Of a stretch of DNA of 49,683 bases, positions 16,560 through 24,289 are shown piece after piece. The translations under genes were made by a program, and so were the position numbers. The notes below the pieces were generated by a model that was given only the letters and a program-made list of their open reading frames with translations, was not told where the DNA came from and did not search any database. Origin of the DNA: Anaerolineales bacterium. GTDB taxonomy: Bacteria > Chloroflexota > Anaerolineae > Anaerolineales > Villigracilaceae. Position 1 is the first letter of the stretch. The number at the start of each line of letters is the position of its first letter. The DNA lies in contig JAFGKO010000104.1 of assembly GCA_016928525.1 (NCBI GenBank), forward strand, positions 1 to 49,683, given 5' to 3'.

Positions 16560-16745
16560 TCAAACTCCTTGCTTGTACCGCACAACGTTCAATATTGCGG
16601 CACTTGGATGTTTTTTCACGAACCCACGTATTATGCCACATTCCGTACCCCAAGTGAATTTCCTAGCAATTGTGGTATGAGAGATCATACTCATGCTAGA
16701 GACAAATCCTTCCCACAACTTTAACCATCCATTGTCGTAAATAAA

Positions 16746-16773
16746 TTGAGAAAGGTCGTTCTTGTTGTATAAT
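16746..16773 (+). promoter_or_regulatory. promoter of the NfeD-stomatin operon
   Basis: TTGAGA (16746-16751), 16-bp spacer and TATAAT (16768-16773) precede a GGAGG ribosome-binding site (16779-16783) and the ATG at 16788. If transcription starts near 16780 the leader is very short, so the exact start point is uncertain. The rest of the gap from 16560 to 16745 shows nothing clear. Confidence 0.55.
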
Positions 16774-16787
16774 GAATTGGAGGAACT

Positions 16788-17390
16788 ATGGATTTCCTAC
16801 TTGATCCCAATATCGCGTATCTATTCTTGCTGGCAGGCGTTTTGCTCGGGTTGATGGCGCTTATCACGCCCGGGACAGGGATATTCGAAGTGGGAGCGTT
16901 CTTTTGCCTTGCCCTGGCTGGATATGCGGTCTACAATCTTTCGTTCAACCTGTGGGCGCTTATCGTTCTGGTTCTGAGCATCGTTCCCTTTGTATATGCC
17001 ATTCAGAAGCCCAGAAGGGAGTGGTTCTTGGCCCTCTCGATTCTAGGGCTGGTTGTGGGCTCGGTATTCCTGTTTGCCACCGATGGCTGGCAACCGGCGG
17101 TCAACCCGATGTTTGCAACTGTTTCATCCATCCTGTACGCCGGCTTTTTGTGGATGGTGATCCGGAAGACTTTGCAGGCTTCTCATGCTCGCCCCTCGCA
17201 TGACCTCTCTACCCTGGTTGGGCAGATTGGCGAAGCGAAGACACGCATTTACTCAGAAGGTTCTGTGCAAGTGGCAGGGGAACTGTGGAGCGCGCGTAGC
17301 GCGAAAAGCATTCCCAGCGGGAGTCCTGTCAAGGTGGTTGACAGAGAAGGATTTGTCTTGGTCGTAGAGAAATCTACTGACTTGAAGTAG
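16788..17390 (+). CDS. NfeD family membrane protein
   Basis: A 200-residue short NfeD protein. Four hydrophobic helices fill residues 8-125 (AYLFLLAGVLLGLMALITPG; ALIVLVLSIVPFVYAI; LGLVVGSVFLF; ILYAGFLWMVI). A C-terminal OB-fold (about 140-198) reads LVGQIGEAKTRIYSEGSVQV, then GELWSARS and GFVLVVE, the classic NfeD end. It lacks the N-terminal serine-protease domain of long NfeD. NfeD proteins act with stomatin-type SPFH proteins in membrane microdomains, and a stomatin gene follows 35 nt downstream. GGAGG lies 4 nt before the ATG. Confidence 0.92.
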   Translation: MDFLLDPNIAYLFLLAGVLLGLMALITPGTGIFEVGAFFCLALAGYAVYNLSFNLWALIVLVLSIVPFVYAIQKPRREWFLALSILGLVVGSVFLFATDGWQPAVNPMFATVSSILYAGFLWMVIRKTLQASHARPSHDLSTLVGQIGEAKTRIYSEGSVQVAGELWSARSAKSIPSGSPVKVVDREGFVLVVEKSTDLK

Positions 17391-17425
17391 TTATATCAAC
17401 CATTCATTCAATAAGGAGACTGAAT

Positions 17426-18325
17426 ATGGATATCTTTTCCAGTGTTGGGCTTTGCCTTGTCGGCGCGGTAGTGCTGATCGGCTTTGTCTTTCTTGCCAAT
17501 GCCATCCGCATCGTGCCGGAATACCAGCGCTTGGTCGTCTTTCGCCTGGGACGATGTATCGGCCCCAAAGGCCCCGGCTTGATCATCCTGATCCCGGTAG
17601 TAGACCGCGCCGTCAAAGTGGACCTGCGCGAGCAGGTGCGTGAAATCCCGCACCAGACCGCCATCACCAAAGATAATGCTGGCATCTCGGTGGATTTCAT
17701 CTGGTACTACAAGATACTTGACGCGGTTGAATCCGTCTTGCAAGTTCAAAATTTTGAAGCCGCGGCTCAGGGTATGGCCACCACCACGCTGCGTGCTGTC
17801 ATCGGCGGTATCCCGTTGGATGACGCGCTTTCCGAGCGTGAACACATCAATTCGATGCTGCGCACCCGCTTGGACGAGGTGACGGAGCGTTGGGGCGTCA
17901 AGGTGACGAACGTGGAAATCCGCGAGATCATCCCGCCGCGTGAGATCCAGGAATCGATGAACCGCCAGATGTCTGCTGAACGTATCCGTCGCGCGGTCGT
18001 GACCGAGTCGACCGGTACCCGTGAAGCGGCCGTCAATGTGGCCGAAGGCGAGAAGCAGGCCGCCATCTTGCGCGCAGAAGGCTCCAAGCAGTCCGCTATT
18101 TTGGAAGCCGAAGGTCAGCGTCAGGCTCAAGAGCTTAAGGCGGCAGGTTATGCCAAAGCGTTGGAAAATATATTTGCCGCAGCCAAGACAATTGACCAGA
18201 AGACCATGACCCTGCAGTATTTCGATACCCTCAAATCACTGGGACAGGGCGAATCGACCAAGTACATCTTCCCGATGGAATTCACCAGCTTGCTCGAGAA
18301 TTTCGTCAAGGGCGATAAGAAGTAA
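17426..18325 (+). CDS. slipin / stomatin-like SPFH protein
   Basis: A 299-residue slipin. One N-terminal hydrophobic anchor (about 6-27), then the SPFH domain from RIVPEYQRLVVFRLGR (28-43), with GPKGPGLIILIPVVDR, AVKVDLREQ and the conserved IIPPREIQESMNRQMSAERIRRA. An Ala/Glu-rich helical segment (AEGEKQAAILRAEGSKQS) follows. Length and motifs match bacterial slipins, which oligomerise at the cytoplasmic face of the membrane. AAGGAG lies 7 nt before the ATG. It is the second gene of the NfeD-stomatin operon, which ends in a strong terminator at 18353. Confidence 0.94.
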   Translation: MDIFSSVGLCLVGAVVLIGFVFLANAIRIVPEYQRLVVFRLGRCIGPKGPGLIILIPVVDRAVKVDLREQVREIPHQTAITKDNAGISVDFIWYYKILDAVESVLQVQNFEAAAQGMATTTLRAVIGGIPLDDALSEREHINSMLRTRLDEVTERWGVKVTNVEIREIIPPREIQESMNRQMSAERIRRAVVTESTGTREAAVNVAEGEKQAAILRAEGSKQSAILEAEGQRQAQELKAAGYAKALENIFAAAKTIDQKTMTLQYFDTLKSLGQGESTKYIFPMEFTSLLENFVKGDKK

Positions 18326-18352
18326 ACCATAACGAGTAAACCGTAATACAAT

Positions 18353-18389
18353 AAGGTCTCCCGCTTGAACTTGGGAGACCTTATCTTTT
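18353..18389 (+). terminator. terminator of the NfeD-stomatin operon, abutting the next gene
   Basis: A perfect 10-bp stem AAGGTCTCCC/GGGAGACCTT (18353-18362 with 18373-18382) with a 10-nt loop, followed by ATCTTTT. The T-run ends within 6 nt of the ATG of the GNAT gene, and the only purine-rich candidate ribosome-binding site for that gene (GGGAG) lies inside the stem. Confidence 0.75.
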
Positions 18390-18393
18390 GCCT

Positions 18394-18840
18394 ATGGAAA
18401 TCATCCCTGCTACCATCCGTGATTTGAACGCCCTGCGCAAGCTGGAACGCGTTTGCTTTGAAAAGGATTCCTGGCCACTGTTTGACTTGATCGCTGTGCT
18501 GACCTTCCCTGATGTGGTAAGACTGAAAGCGGCAGAAGACGATCAAATGGTTGGCTTCGTAGCCGGGGATCCGCGTCCATCTCAGGGATTTTCGTGGATT
18601 GCTACAATCGCAGTGCTGCCCGATTACCGGAGAAAGGGGATTGGCCGTTCTTTGTTACATGCCTGTGAAGCGCAGCTAAAAACACCGCGTCTGAGGTTAT
18701 CGGTCAGGGCTTCCAATCAAGCCGCAATTACTTTATATGAACAGGAAGGCTACTACACGATGGATATTTGGAAAGCCTATTACAACGACGGGGAGAATGC
18801 CATTGTGATGGAAAAGCCTCGTCAGCCGGGTGTACTATAA
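18394..18840 (+). CDS. GNAT family N-acetyltransferase (RimI-like)
   Basis: A 148-residue acetyltransferase. The acetyl-CoA site is IATIAVLPDYRRKGIGRSLL (V-x-P-x-x-R-x-x-G-x-G/A) at about residues 68-87, and the C-terminal GNAT motif is SVRASNQAAITLYEQEGY. The N-terminal region (IRDLNALRKLERVCFEKDSW) is typical of RimI-like enzymes acting on protein N-termini, but the substrate here is unknown. The ATG at 18394 directly follows the terminator of the upstream operon; a TTG two codons earlier is the alternative. No free Shine-Dalgarno is visible. Confidence 0.85.
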   Translation: MEIIPATIRDLNALRKLERVCFEKDSWPLFDLIAVLTFPDVVRLKAAEDDQMVGFVAGDPRPSQGFSWIATIAVLPDYRRKGIGRSLLHACEAQLKTPRLRLSVRASNQAAITLYEQEGYYTMDIWKAYYNDGENAIVMEKPRQPGVL

Positions 18841-18885
18841 TATCGATAATAATTAACGGTATAGGAATATTTACAAAGGATCGGA

Positions 18886-20466
18886 ATGAATAATCAAATC
18901 ACGCGACGTGATTTTCTCAAGCTTGCCGGGTTACTTCCCGTCAGTATTGCCGCCCCTCGTTTTCTGGGTTCGCTTGATGCCCCGGGAAGTGCTCAGAGCA
19001 ATCTGCAGAATGTCATTGTGATTGTCTTCGATGCTTGGTCCGCTTACCACATGTCGTTACATGGATACCATCGTGAGACAACGCCCAACATTGCGAAATT
19101 GGCTGACCGGGCAGTGGTCTATCACAATCACTACGCAAGTGGGAATTTCACCACACCTGGAACCGCATCCATATTGACCGGTGCACTTCCCTGGTCTCAC
19201 CGTGCGTTTCAACCCGGTGGAAAAGTGGATGAGGCCTTCCTTGAGAAGAATTTTTTCTCTGCTTTTGAGAATCATTATCGCATTACCTATTCCCATAATC
19301 TATGGGCGAATATTCTGCTAAGACAATTTAAGGATAACTTGGAATCTTACATTCCAAAGGGTAAGTACTTTCTGACCGAAGAGGACGCTGATGCGAAGCG
19401 CGGTAATTTTCTGTCGGGTAGTAACATCATTCAAACCCTGTTCGGAGAAGATGAAGATATAGCCCTGGTGAGTTGGATTCGGGCGATGGAGAAGGAACAG
19501 GAGGGGTATGCGTACTCGCTGTTCTTATCGCCGCTTTATGCAGAATACAAAAACTGGTACCAGGAGACCAGATTTGCGGAACAAAAAGCGCTATTCCCGC
19601 GCGGCATTCCCAGAGACGATTACGATAACTTTTTACTTGAGCAAGCCATCGACGGAATAGGAAGTTTGCTTGTTACAGCGCCACAGCCTTTTATGGGATA
19701 TTTTCACTTTTGGCCGCCTCACGCGCCTTACAGCACACATCGAGATTTCTATCAACGCTTTCACGAAGATGGTTATATTCCTCCTGCCAAACCAATCGAT
19801 CTCTTTGGCAACGAAGGTCCAAAAACGAAGAACCGTACTGAATATGATGAATACATCCTCTACGTTGACAGGGAATTTGGCAGGTTCTACGATCACCTGG
19901 AGGGTAATGGCCTGCTGGAAAACACATGGATTGTCCTGACATCCGACCACGGCGAGTTATTCGAACGAGGGATCGAAGGCCACCGCACACCTGTGCTCTA
20001 CGAACCGGTAGTGCGTGTTCCTCTGATGATTTTTGAGCCTGGGCGAGGAGCCAGGACGGATGTCTATGCCAATACCAGCGCGGTTGACCTTCTACCCACC
20101 CTTTTGCTTGCGAGCGGCCAAAAACCGATCGATTGGACTGAAGGCGTTGTCTTGCCGCCATTTGCCTCGGATGAGACGGTGCAGGATCGCAGCGTATTTG
20201 TAGTACAAGCAGAAAAAAGCGAGCAATTCGGTCCATTGACGATTGCTACGCTGGCCATCAGAAATGGGGATTACAAATTGACCTATTTCTTTGGGTACAA
20301 TGAGCTAGGAACAGGCGGTGAACGGATAGAACTTTATAATATCAAAGATGATCCCGAAGAACTGAATAACCTTTATGATGTAGAAAAAGAAACAGGACAG
20401 GCACTTCTCAATGAACTTAAAGCGAAGTTGAAAGAAATGAATGCACCCTTCCTTTCGACTTTGTAG
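18886..20466 (+). CDS. Tat-exported sulfatase/phosphotransferase-family enzyme with Thr at the nucleophile position
   Basis: A 526-residue alkaline-phosphatase-superfamily enzyme. It begins with a twin-arginine signal TRRDFLKLAG (residues 6-15) and hydrophobic segment to about 29. The metal Asp49 lies in IVIVFDAWS. Where sulfatases have C/S-x-P-x-R, this protein has TTPGTASILTG, placing Thr89 at the nucleophile position and losing the Arg. A Thr nucleophile is characteristic of LtaS-type phosphoglycerol and phosphoethanolamine transferases. The C-terminal metal motif is LTSDHGELFERG plus GHRTPVLYEP. Transfer or hydrolysis of phosphoester groups at the cell surface is therefore as likely as sulfatase activity. 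AAAGGA lies about 6 nt upstream of the ATG. Confidence 0.85.
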   Translation: MNNQITRRDFLKLAGLLPVSIAAPRFLGSLDAPGSAQSNLQNVIVIVFDAWSAYHMSLHGYHRETTPNIAKLADRAVVYHNHYASGNFTTPGTASILTGALPWSHRAFQPGGKVDEAFLEKNFFSAFENHYRITYSHNLWANILLRQFKDNLESYIPKGKYFLTEEDADAKRGNFLSGSNIIQTLFGEDEDIALVSWIRAMEKEQEGYAYSLFLSPLYAEYKNWYQETRFAEQKALFPRGIPRDDYDNFLLEQAIDGIGSLLVTAPQPFMGYFHFWPPHAPYSTHRDFYQRFHEDGYIPPAKPIDLFGNEGPKTKNRTEYDEYILYVDREFGRFYDHLEGNGLLENTWIVLTSDHGELFERGIEGHRTPVLYEPVVRVPLMIFEPGRGARTDVYANTSAVDLLPTLLLASGQKPIDWTEGVVLPPFASDETVQDRSVFVVQAEKSEQFGPLTIATLAIRNGDYKLTYFFGYNELGTGGERIELYNIKDDPEELNNLYDVEKETGQALLNELKAKLKEMNAPFLSTL

Positions 20467-20493
20467 CAAAAAAGAAAGAATGATAAGCTCAAT

Positions 20494-21618
20494 ATGTCGC
20501 AGCCTCTATCGCCGCCGGAATGGGTGGCAACACAAACAGAACTCCATGCACTTGTAAGGGAACTCTCCAAGCAACCAAGCGTCGCAGTTGATACCGAATC
20601 CAACAGCTTGTATGCTTATCATGAACAGGTTTGCCTGATCCAGTTTTCCACGTCCGAAACAGATTACTTGGTTGACCCGCTAGCGCTGGACGATCTCACT
20701 GTGCTGGGTGAAGTCTTTGCCAACCCTAAAATCGAAAAAATTCTTCACGCCGCTGAGTATGATTTGATCTGTCTCAAGCGAGATTTCGACTTTTCCGTCA
20801 CCAACATTTTTGATACCCGTTGGGCTGTGCGCGTTCTGGGATATGCCAGGGATGGGTTAGATGGTTTGCTCGTTGAGAAGTTTGACGCTCAGGTCAATAA
20901 GAAATACCAAAAAGCGGACTGGGGAAGACGTCCTCTCTCTGATGAACAGATCAACTATGCGCGTCTGGATACCCATTACCTGCTTCCGTTAAAAGATATG
21001 CTCCAGGCCGAATTGGAAGAGAAGGGGCTGTTGCAACTGGCCTGCGAAGATTTTGAGCGGGCTTGTGACGTAGAAATCCCCGCTGCTAAACCGGTACTCT
21101 GGGAACGTATGGCAAACCATCATAACTTTACTCCTCGCGAGTTGACTATCTTGAAAGAATTGTATGAATGCCGCGAGCAGATCGCAGAAGAACTGGACAG
21201 ACCATCGTTTAAAGTGATGGGGGATAAGCAATTATTTGACATTGCGCGTCTGACCCCGCAATATCTGGATGAACTTTTCGGGTTGGGCCTGAGCAACAGA
21301 CAGGTCATGCGTTGGGGCAAGGCGGTTTTACGGGCCGTTGAAAGAGGACAGACAGCGCCCCTCGTCAGGCCTCAGCAGCCCGAACGTCCGGATGACGCGT
21401 ATTTATCCCGCCTGGATGCATTGAAGACCTGGCGCAAAAATTTGGCTCGTCAGATGCAGGTTGAGTCAGACGTCGTCCTGCCAAGGCAGTTGATGGAAAT
21501 GATCGCTGAAAATGCGCCGCACGGCATGACGGAGTTGTCGGATCTGCTGGCAGGCTCTCCATGGCGGATGGAGCGTTTTGGTCCGCAGATTTTGAACGCA
21601 GTGAAAGGTAAACGATGA
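20494..21618 (+). CDS. rnd: ribonuclease D
   Basis: A 374-residue RNase D, a 3'-5' exoribonuclease that trims tRNA and other stable RNA precursors. The DEDDy catalytic residues appear in AVDTESN (Exo I), HAAEYDLICL (Exo II) and YARLDTHYLLPL (Exo III, with Tyr and Asp). One HRDC domain is at about 205-285 (FTPRELTILKELYECREQIA, DRPSFKVMGDKQLFDIA), and a second region at 300-370 is HRDC-like. The length is normal. The stop TGA overlaps the ATG of the beta-CASP nuclease gene (ATGA at 21615-21618), indicating translational coupling of two RNA-processing enzymes; tRNA-Ser lies beyond. Confidence 0.93.
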   Translation: MSQPLSPPEWVATQTELHALVRELSKQPSVAVDTESNSLYAYHEQVCLIQFSTSETDYLVDPLALDDLTVLGEVFANPKIEKILHAAEYDLICLKRDFDFSVTNIFDTRWAVRVLGYARDGLDGLLVEKFDAQVNKKYQKADWGRRPLSDEQINYARLDTHYLLPLKDMLQAELEEKGLLQLACEDFERACDVEIPAAKPVLWERMANHHNFTPRELTILKELYECREQIAEELDRPSFKVMGDKQLFDIARLTPQYLDELFGLGLSNRQVMRWGKAVLRAVERGQTAPLVRPQQPERPDDAYLSRLDALKTWRKNLARQMQVESDVVLPRQLMEMIAENAPHGMTELSDLLAGSPWRMERFGPQILNAVKGKR

Positions 21619-23009
21619 GAATACGATTTCATGGCGCCGCGCAGACGGTGACCGGTTCGCAGCATTTAATTGAAGTCAATGGCTCCCGCATCTTGCTGGA
21701 TTGCGGCCTGTACCAGGGGCGACGAAGCGAAACCTACGAACGGAACCAGAACCACCCCTTTGACCCAGCGAAGATCGATGCGGTCATTCTTTCGCATGCG
21801 CATATTGACCACAGCGGCAACCTGCCGCATCTGGTGAAAGACGGTTTCAACGGTCCGATTTACGCCACCAAGGCTACTGTCGATCTGGCGGATATCATGC
21901 TGCGCGATTCGGGACATATCCAGGAAGCGGACGCGATGTTCGTCAACAAGAAGCGCGCCAAGCGCGGCGAGCCGCCCATCGAGCCTTTGTACACCATCGA
22001 AGATGCCGAACAGATAGCCAGCCACTTCCGCCCGATGGAGTATGACCAGGCATTTGAAGCGGCTCCCGGCGTGACTGCCCGTCTTGTGGAGGCGGGTCAT
22101 ATTTTGGGTTCGGCTGCGATTGCTCTTGATATTGAAGAGAATGGCCGAAAAGTGCACCTGTGGTTCTCCGGTGATATTGGCCGACGCAAGCTGCCTTTGT
22201 TGCGCGACCCTGTGTTTCCCGACGCTGCTGATTATCTGCTCATGGAATCGACGTATGGGGATAAGCCTCATCGCGATCCTGATGTTGCTTACCAGGAGTT
22301 CCGGGAAGTTGTTGATCGTACGATGCGGCGGGGTGGAAAAGTGATCATCCCTGCGTTTGCTGTGGGACGCACCCAGGAATTGGTCTATTTTCTGAATCAG
22401 ATGATGCAAAATGGAGATGTGCCGAAGGCACCAGTATTTGTGGATAGTCCGCTGGCCGTCAATGCCTCTGACATCTTCCGTAAGCACCCCGAAGTGTTCG
22501 ATAAAGAGACCAAGGAATTCGTCGCGCATCATAAGCACCCTGCGCTGGATTTTGCGCAACTGACCTATACTCGCTCGGTGGAAGAATCCAAAGCGCTCAA
22601 CGAGCGTAAAGACCCCATGGTCATCATTTCGGCCTCGGGCATGGCAGAGACGGGGCGCATCCTGCACCATTTGCGTAATAATATTGAAGATCCCAAGAAC
22701 ACGGTTTGTATCGTTTCCTGGCAGGCACCCTATACGCTGGGACGTCGCCTGGCAGAACGCGAAAAGCGCATCAAGATATTTGGCGAGGCTTTTACATGTC
22801 GCGCCGAAATTGCGACCATTGGCGGCCTGTCTGCACATGCCGGGCAAGATATGCTGGTGGAATACGCCCTGGCTGTAAAAAGCCGGGTCAAAAAAGTGTT
22901 TCTAGTGCATGGTGAAGAGAAAGCAGCCATGGCATTAAAAGGAAAGCTGGCTGAACATGGGATTTCGCAGGTTTATTACCCGGAATTGCATTCCAGCATA
23001 GAAATTTAA
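21615..23009 (+). CDS. beta-CASP metallo-beta-lactamase-fold ribonuclease
   Basis: A 464-residue MBL-fold protein with beta-CASP insert and RNA-specificity (RMMBL) end. The zinc site HxHxDH is SHAHIDHSGNLP (about 57-68). Further motifs are EAGHILGSAAIAL, LLMESTYGD and FSGDIGRRKLP. The beta-CASP part has VIIPAFAVGRTQELVYFLN and IISASGMAETGRILHHL, and the C-terminal His motif is IGGLSAHAGQ. This matches CPSF73-like bacterial nucleases (YSH1/MBL RNA-specificity COG1236). It is coupled to rnd by a 4-nt overlap. The exact RNA target is unknown. Confidence 0.93.
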   Translation: MRIRFHGAAQTVTGSQHLIEVNGSRILLDCGLYQGRRSETYERNQNHPFDPAKIDAVILSHAHIDHSGNLPHLVKDGFNGPIYATKATVDLADIMLRDSGHIQEADAMFVNKKRAKRGEPPIEPLYTIEDAEQIASHFRPMEYDQAFEAAPGVTARLVEAGHILGSAAIALDIEENGRKVHLWFSGDIGRRKLPLLRDPVFPDAADYLLMESTYGDKPHRDPDVAYQEFREVVDRTMRRGGKVIIPAFAVGRTQELVYFLNQMMQNGDVPKAPVFVDSPLAVNASDIFRKHPEVFDKETKEFVAHHKHPALDFAQLTYTRSVEESKALNERKDPMVIISASGMAETGRILHHLRNNIEDPKNTVCIVSWQAPYTLGRRLAEREKRIKIFGEAFTCRAEIATIGGLSAHAGQDMLVEYALAVKSRVKKVFLVHGEEKAAMALKGKLAEHGISQVYYPELHSSIEI

Positions 23010-23056
23010 GTTATAATTTCGCGCGCACGCCCCACTTGATACATGATACATAATTT

Positions 23057-23147
<91 letters not shown>

Positions 23148-23153
23148 GGAGAG

Positions 23154-23180
23154 AAACGCGTCTGTAGAGGCGCGTTTTTT
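23154..23180 (+). terminator. terminator of tRNA-Ser
   Basis: AAACGCG (23154-23160) pairs with CGCGTTT (23171-23177) around a 10-nt loop, and the T-run continues (seven T in total). It starts 7 nt after the CCA. Confidence 0.8.
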
Positions 23181-23204
23181 TATATGCTACCGTGGGTCCT
23201 CATT

Positions 23205-23261
23205 CAGGGGATTGTATTCCCCTGTCGGGGACGATGTCGAACCCCTGCCTCTCCGCCAGGA
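23205..23261 (+). pseudogene. partial duplicate of the tRNA-Ser 3' end
   Basis: Positions 23238-23261 match the tRNA 3' end at 23127-23150 in 22 of 24 bases, including the last T-stem strand, CTCTCC acceptor strand, discriminator G, CCA and following GGA. Just upstream is a hairpin CAGGGGA/TCCCCTG (23205-23224) in the place of a variable or anticodon arm. No 5' half is present, so this cannot be a working tRNA. It is either a decayed tandem tRNA or an attachment-site scar left by an integrated element. The rest of the gap to 23425 holds a TATAAT at 23301-23306 and nothing else I can identify. Confidence 0.6.
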
Positions 23262-23425
23262 CGCGTCCATTAACCTTGCTTCACAAGATATTGTCTGTGC
23301 TATAATGATAAATATAGTCAGAATTGTCAAGCTTAAGTATGAATTTGCGTTTGGCAAGATTTGACATCACCACTTACAGGTGAGCAACGACTTTGCCTGA
23401 AGATTGTTAATGCAAGAGCCGAAGC

Positions 23426-24250
23426 ATGATGGAATTTTTTTATGACAGGTTTCCTTTCGATGAGGTTTGGTATCATTACTTAACCGGTGAGTGGCGTGTT
23501 AGCCCCCCTGCATGGTATCGAGTTTTTAATAGCATTGAACAAAAAGTATATAAACTGTTGCCCAGCGACCCGCATTGTATAGAGTGTGGCATGCCGATGG
23601 CGGGCTTTGGGGGAATGTTACTAAGATTTAATGGATCTTCTCCTTCCAGTTTCAGTTCGATCTTATGCAGCGGGTGCGAGCGCGTTGTGCGAAAGAAGGA
23701 GAGCGGTGCTGAGGTTGAGCTTTCGATGCTCTTCGCTGATGTGCGTGACTCGACGCCGTTGGCAGAGCGGACGCCAACAACGGAATACAAGGCTCTGATC
23801 CAGCGTTTTTACAAAGAGACCAGCCATGTGCTGATCCATCATCATTCAATGGTCAATCGGCTGATGGGAGACCAAGTCAGTGCGTTGTTTGTGCCCCGTT
23901 TTGCTGGTAAGGATCATGCCAGGGTTGCTGTAGTAGCGGCAAAGGCGTTATTAGAAATAACCGGTCATGGAACCCAAGAGGGCGCATGGATTCCGGTTGG
24001 GGTCGGTGTACACACAGGCCGGGCTTATGTCGGCGCAGTGGGATCGGCTGATGGCGTGAACGAGATCACAGTTCTGGGGAGTGCGGCGAACCTGTGCGCG
24101 CGCCTTTCATCAGTGGCTGCGGCGGGCGAGATCCTTGTCAGCGAGGAATCAGTTGAATTGGCGGGGATGCAGGCTGAAAGTCTGGAAAGACGCGATTTAG
24201 ACCTTAAGGGAATCAGTGAAAAAGTCCCAGTTCGGGTAATCAAGGTTTGA
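23426..24250 (+). CDS. class III adenylate/guanylate cyclase domain protein with zinc-binding cysteines
   Basis: A 274-residue soluble protein. Residues 51-84 contain two CxxC pairs (CIECG at 51-55, CSGCE at 81-85), a probable zinc site. The cyclase domain spans about 97-270: SMLFADVRDST carries metal Asp105, NRLMGDQVSALF carries metal Asp149, and ITVLGSAANLCARLSS carries Asn222 and Arg226 that stabilise the transition state. The usual adenine-selecting Lys is Arg145 and the matching Asp position is Glu213, so base preference is uncertain. It is probably active. It starts a plus-strand group with the receiver/oxidoreductase fusion and a cNMP-binding kinase. A second ATG at 23429 is possible; no clear Shine-Dalgarno. 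Confidence 0.88.
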   Translation: MMEFFYDRFPFDEVWYHYLTGEWRVSPPAWYRVFNSIEQKVYKLLPSDPHCIECGMPMAGFGGMLLRFNGSSPSSFSSILCSGCERVVRKKESGAEVELSMLFADVRDSTPLAERTPTTEYKALIQRFYKETSHVLIHHHSMVNRLMGDQVSALFVPRFAGKDHARVAVVAAKALLEITGHGTQEGAWIPVGVGVHTGRAYVGAVGSADGVNEITVLGSAANLCARLSSVAAAGEILVSEESVELAGMQAESLERRDLDLKGISEKVPVRVIKV

Positions 24251-24289
24251 AAATACGAATTTTGTTCAATTTGTAAATGTGGAGGAAAA

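Noticed and set aside
17408..18130. 240-residue open frame on the minus strand
   Set aside because: Antisense to the stomatin gene; His/Asp-rich composition typical of a reverse shadow of a coding strand.
21666..22847. 393-residue open frame on the minus strand
   Set aside because: It lies antisense to the beta-CASP nuclease, which has full catalytic motifs and a coupled start; the antisense product has no domain pattern.
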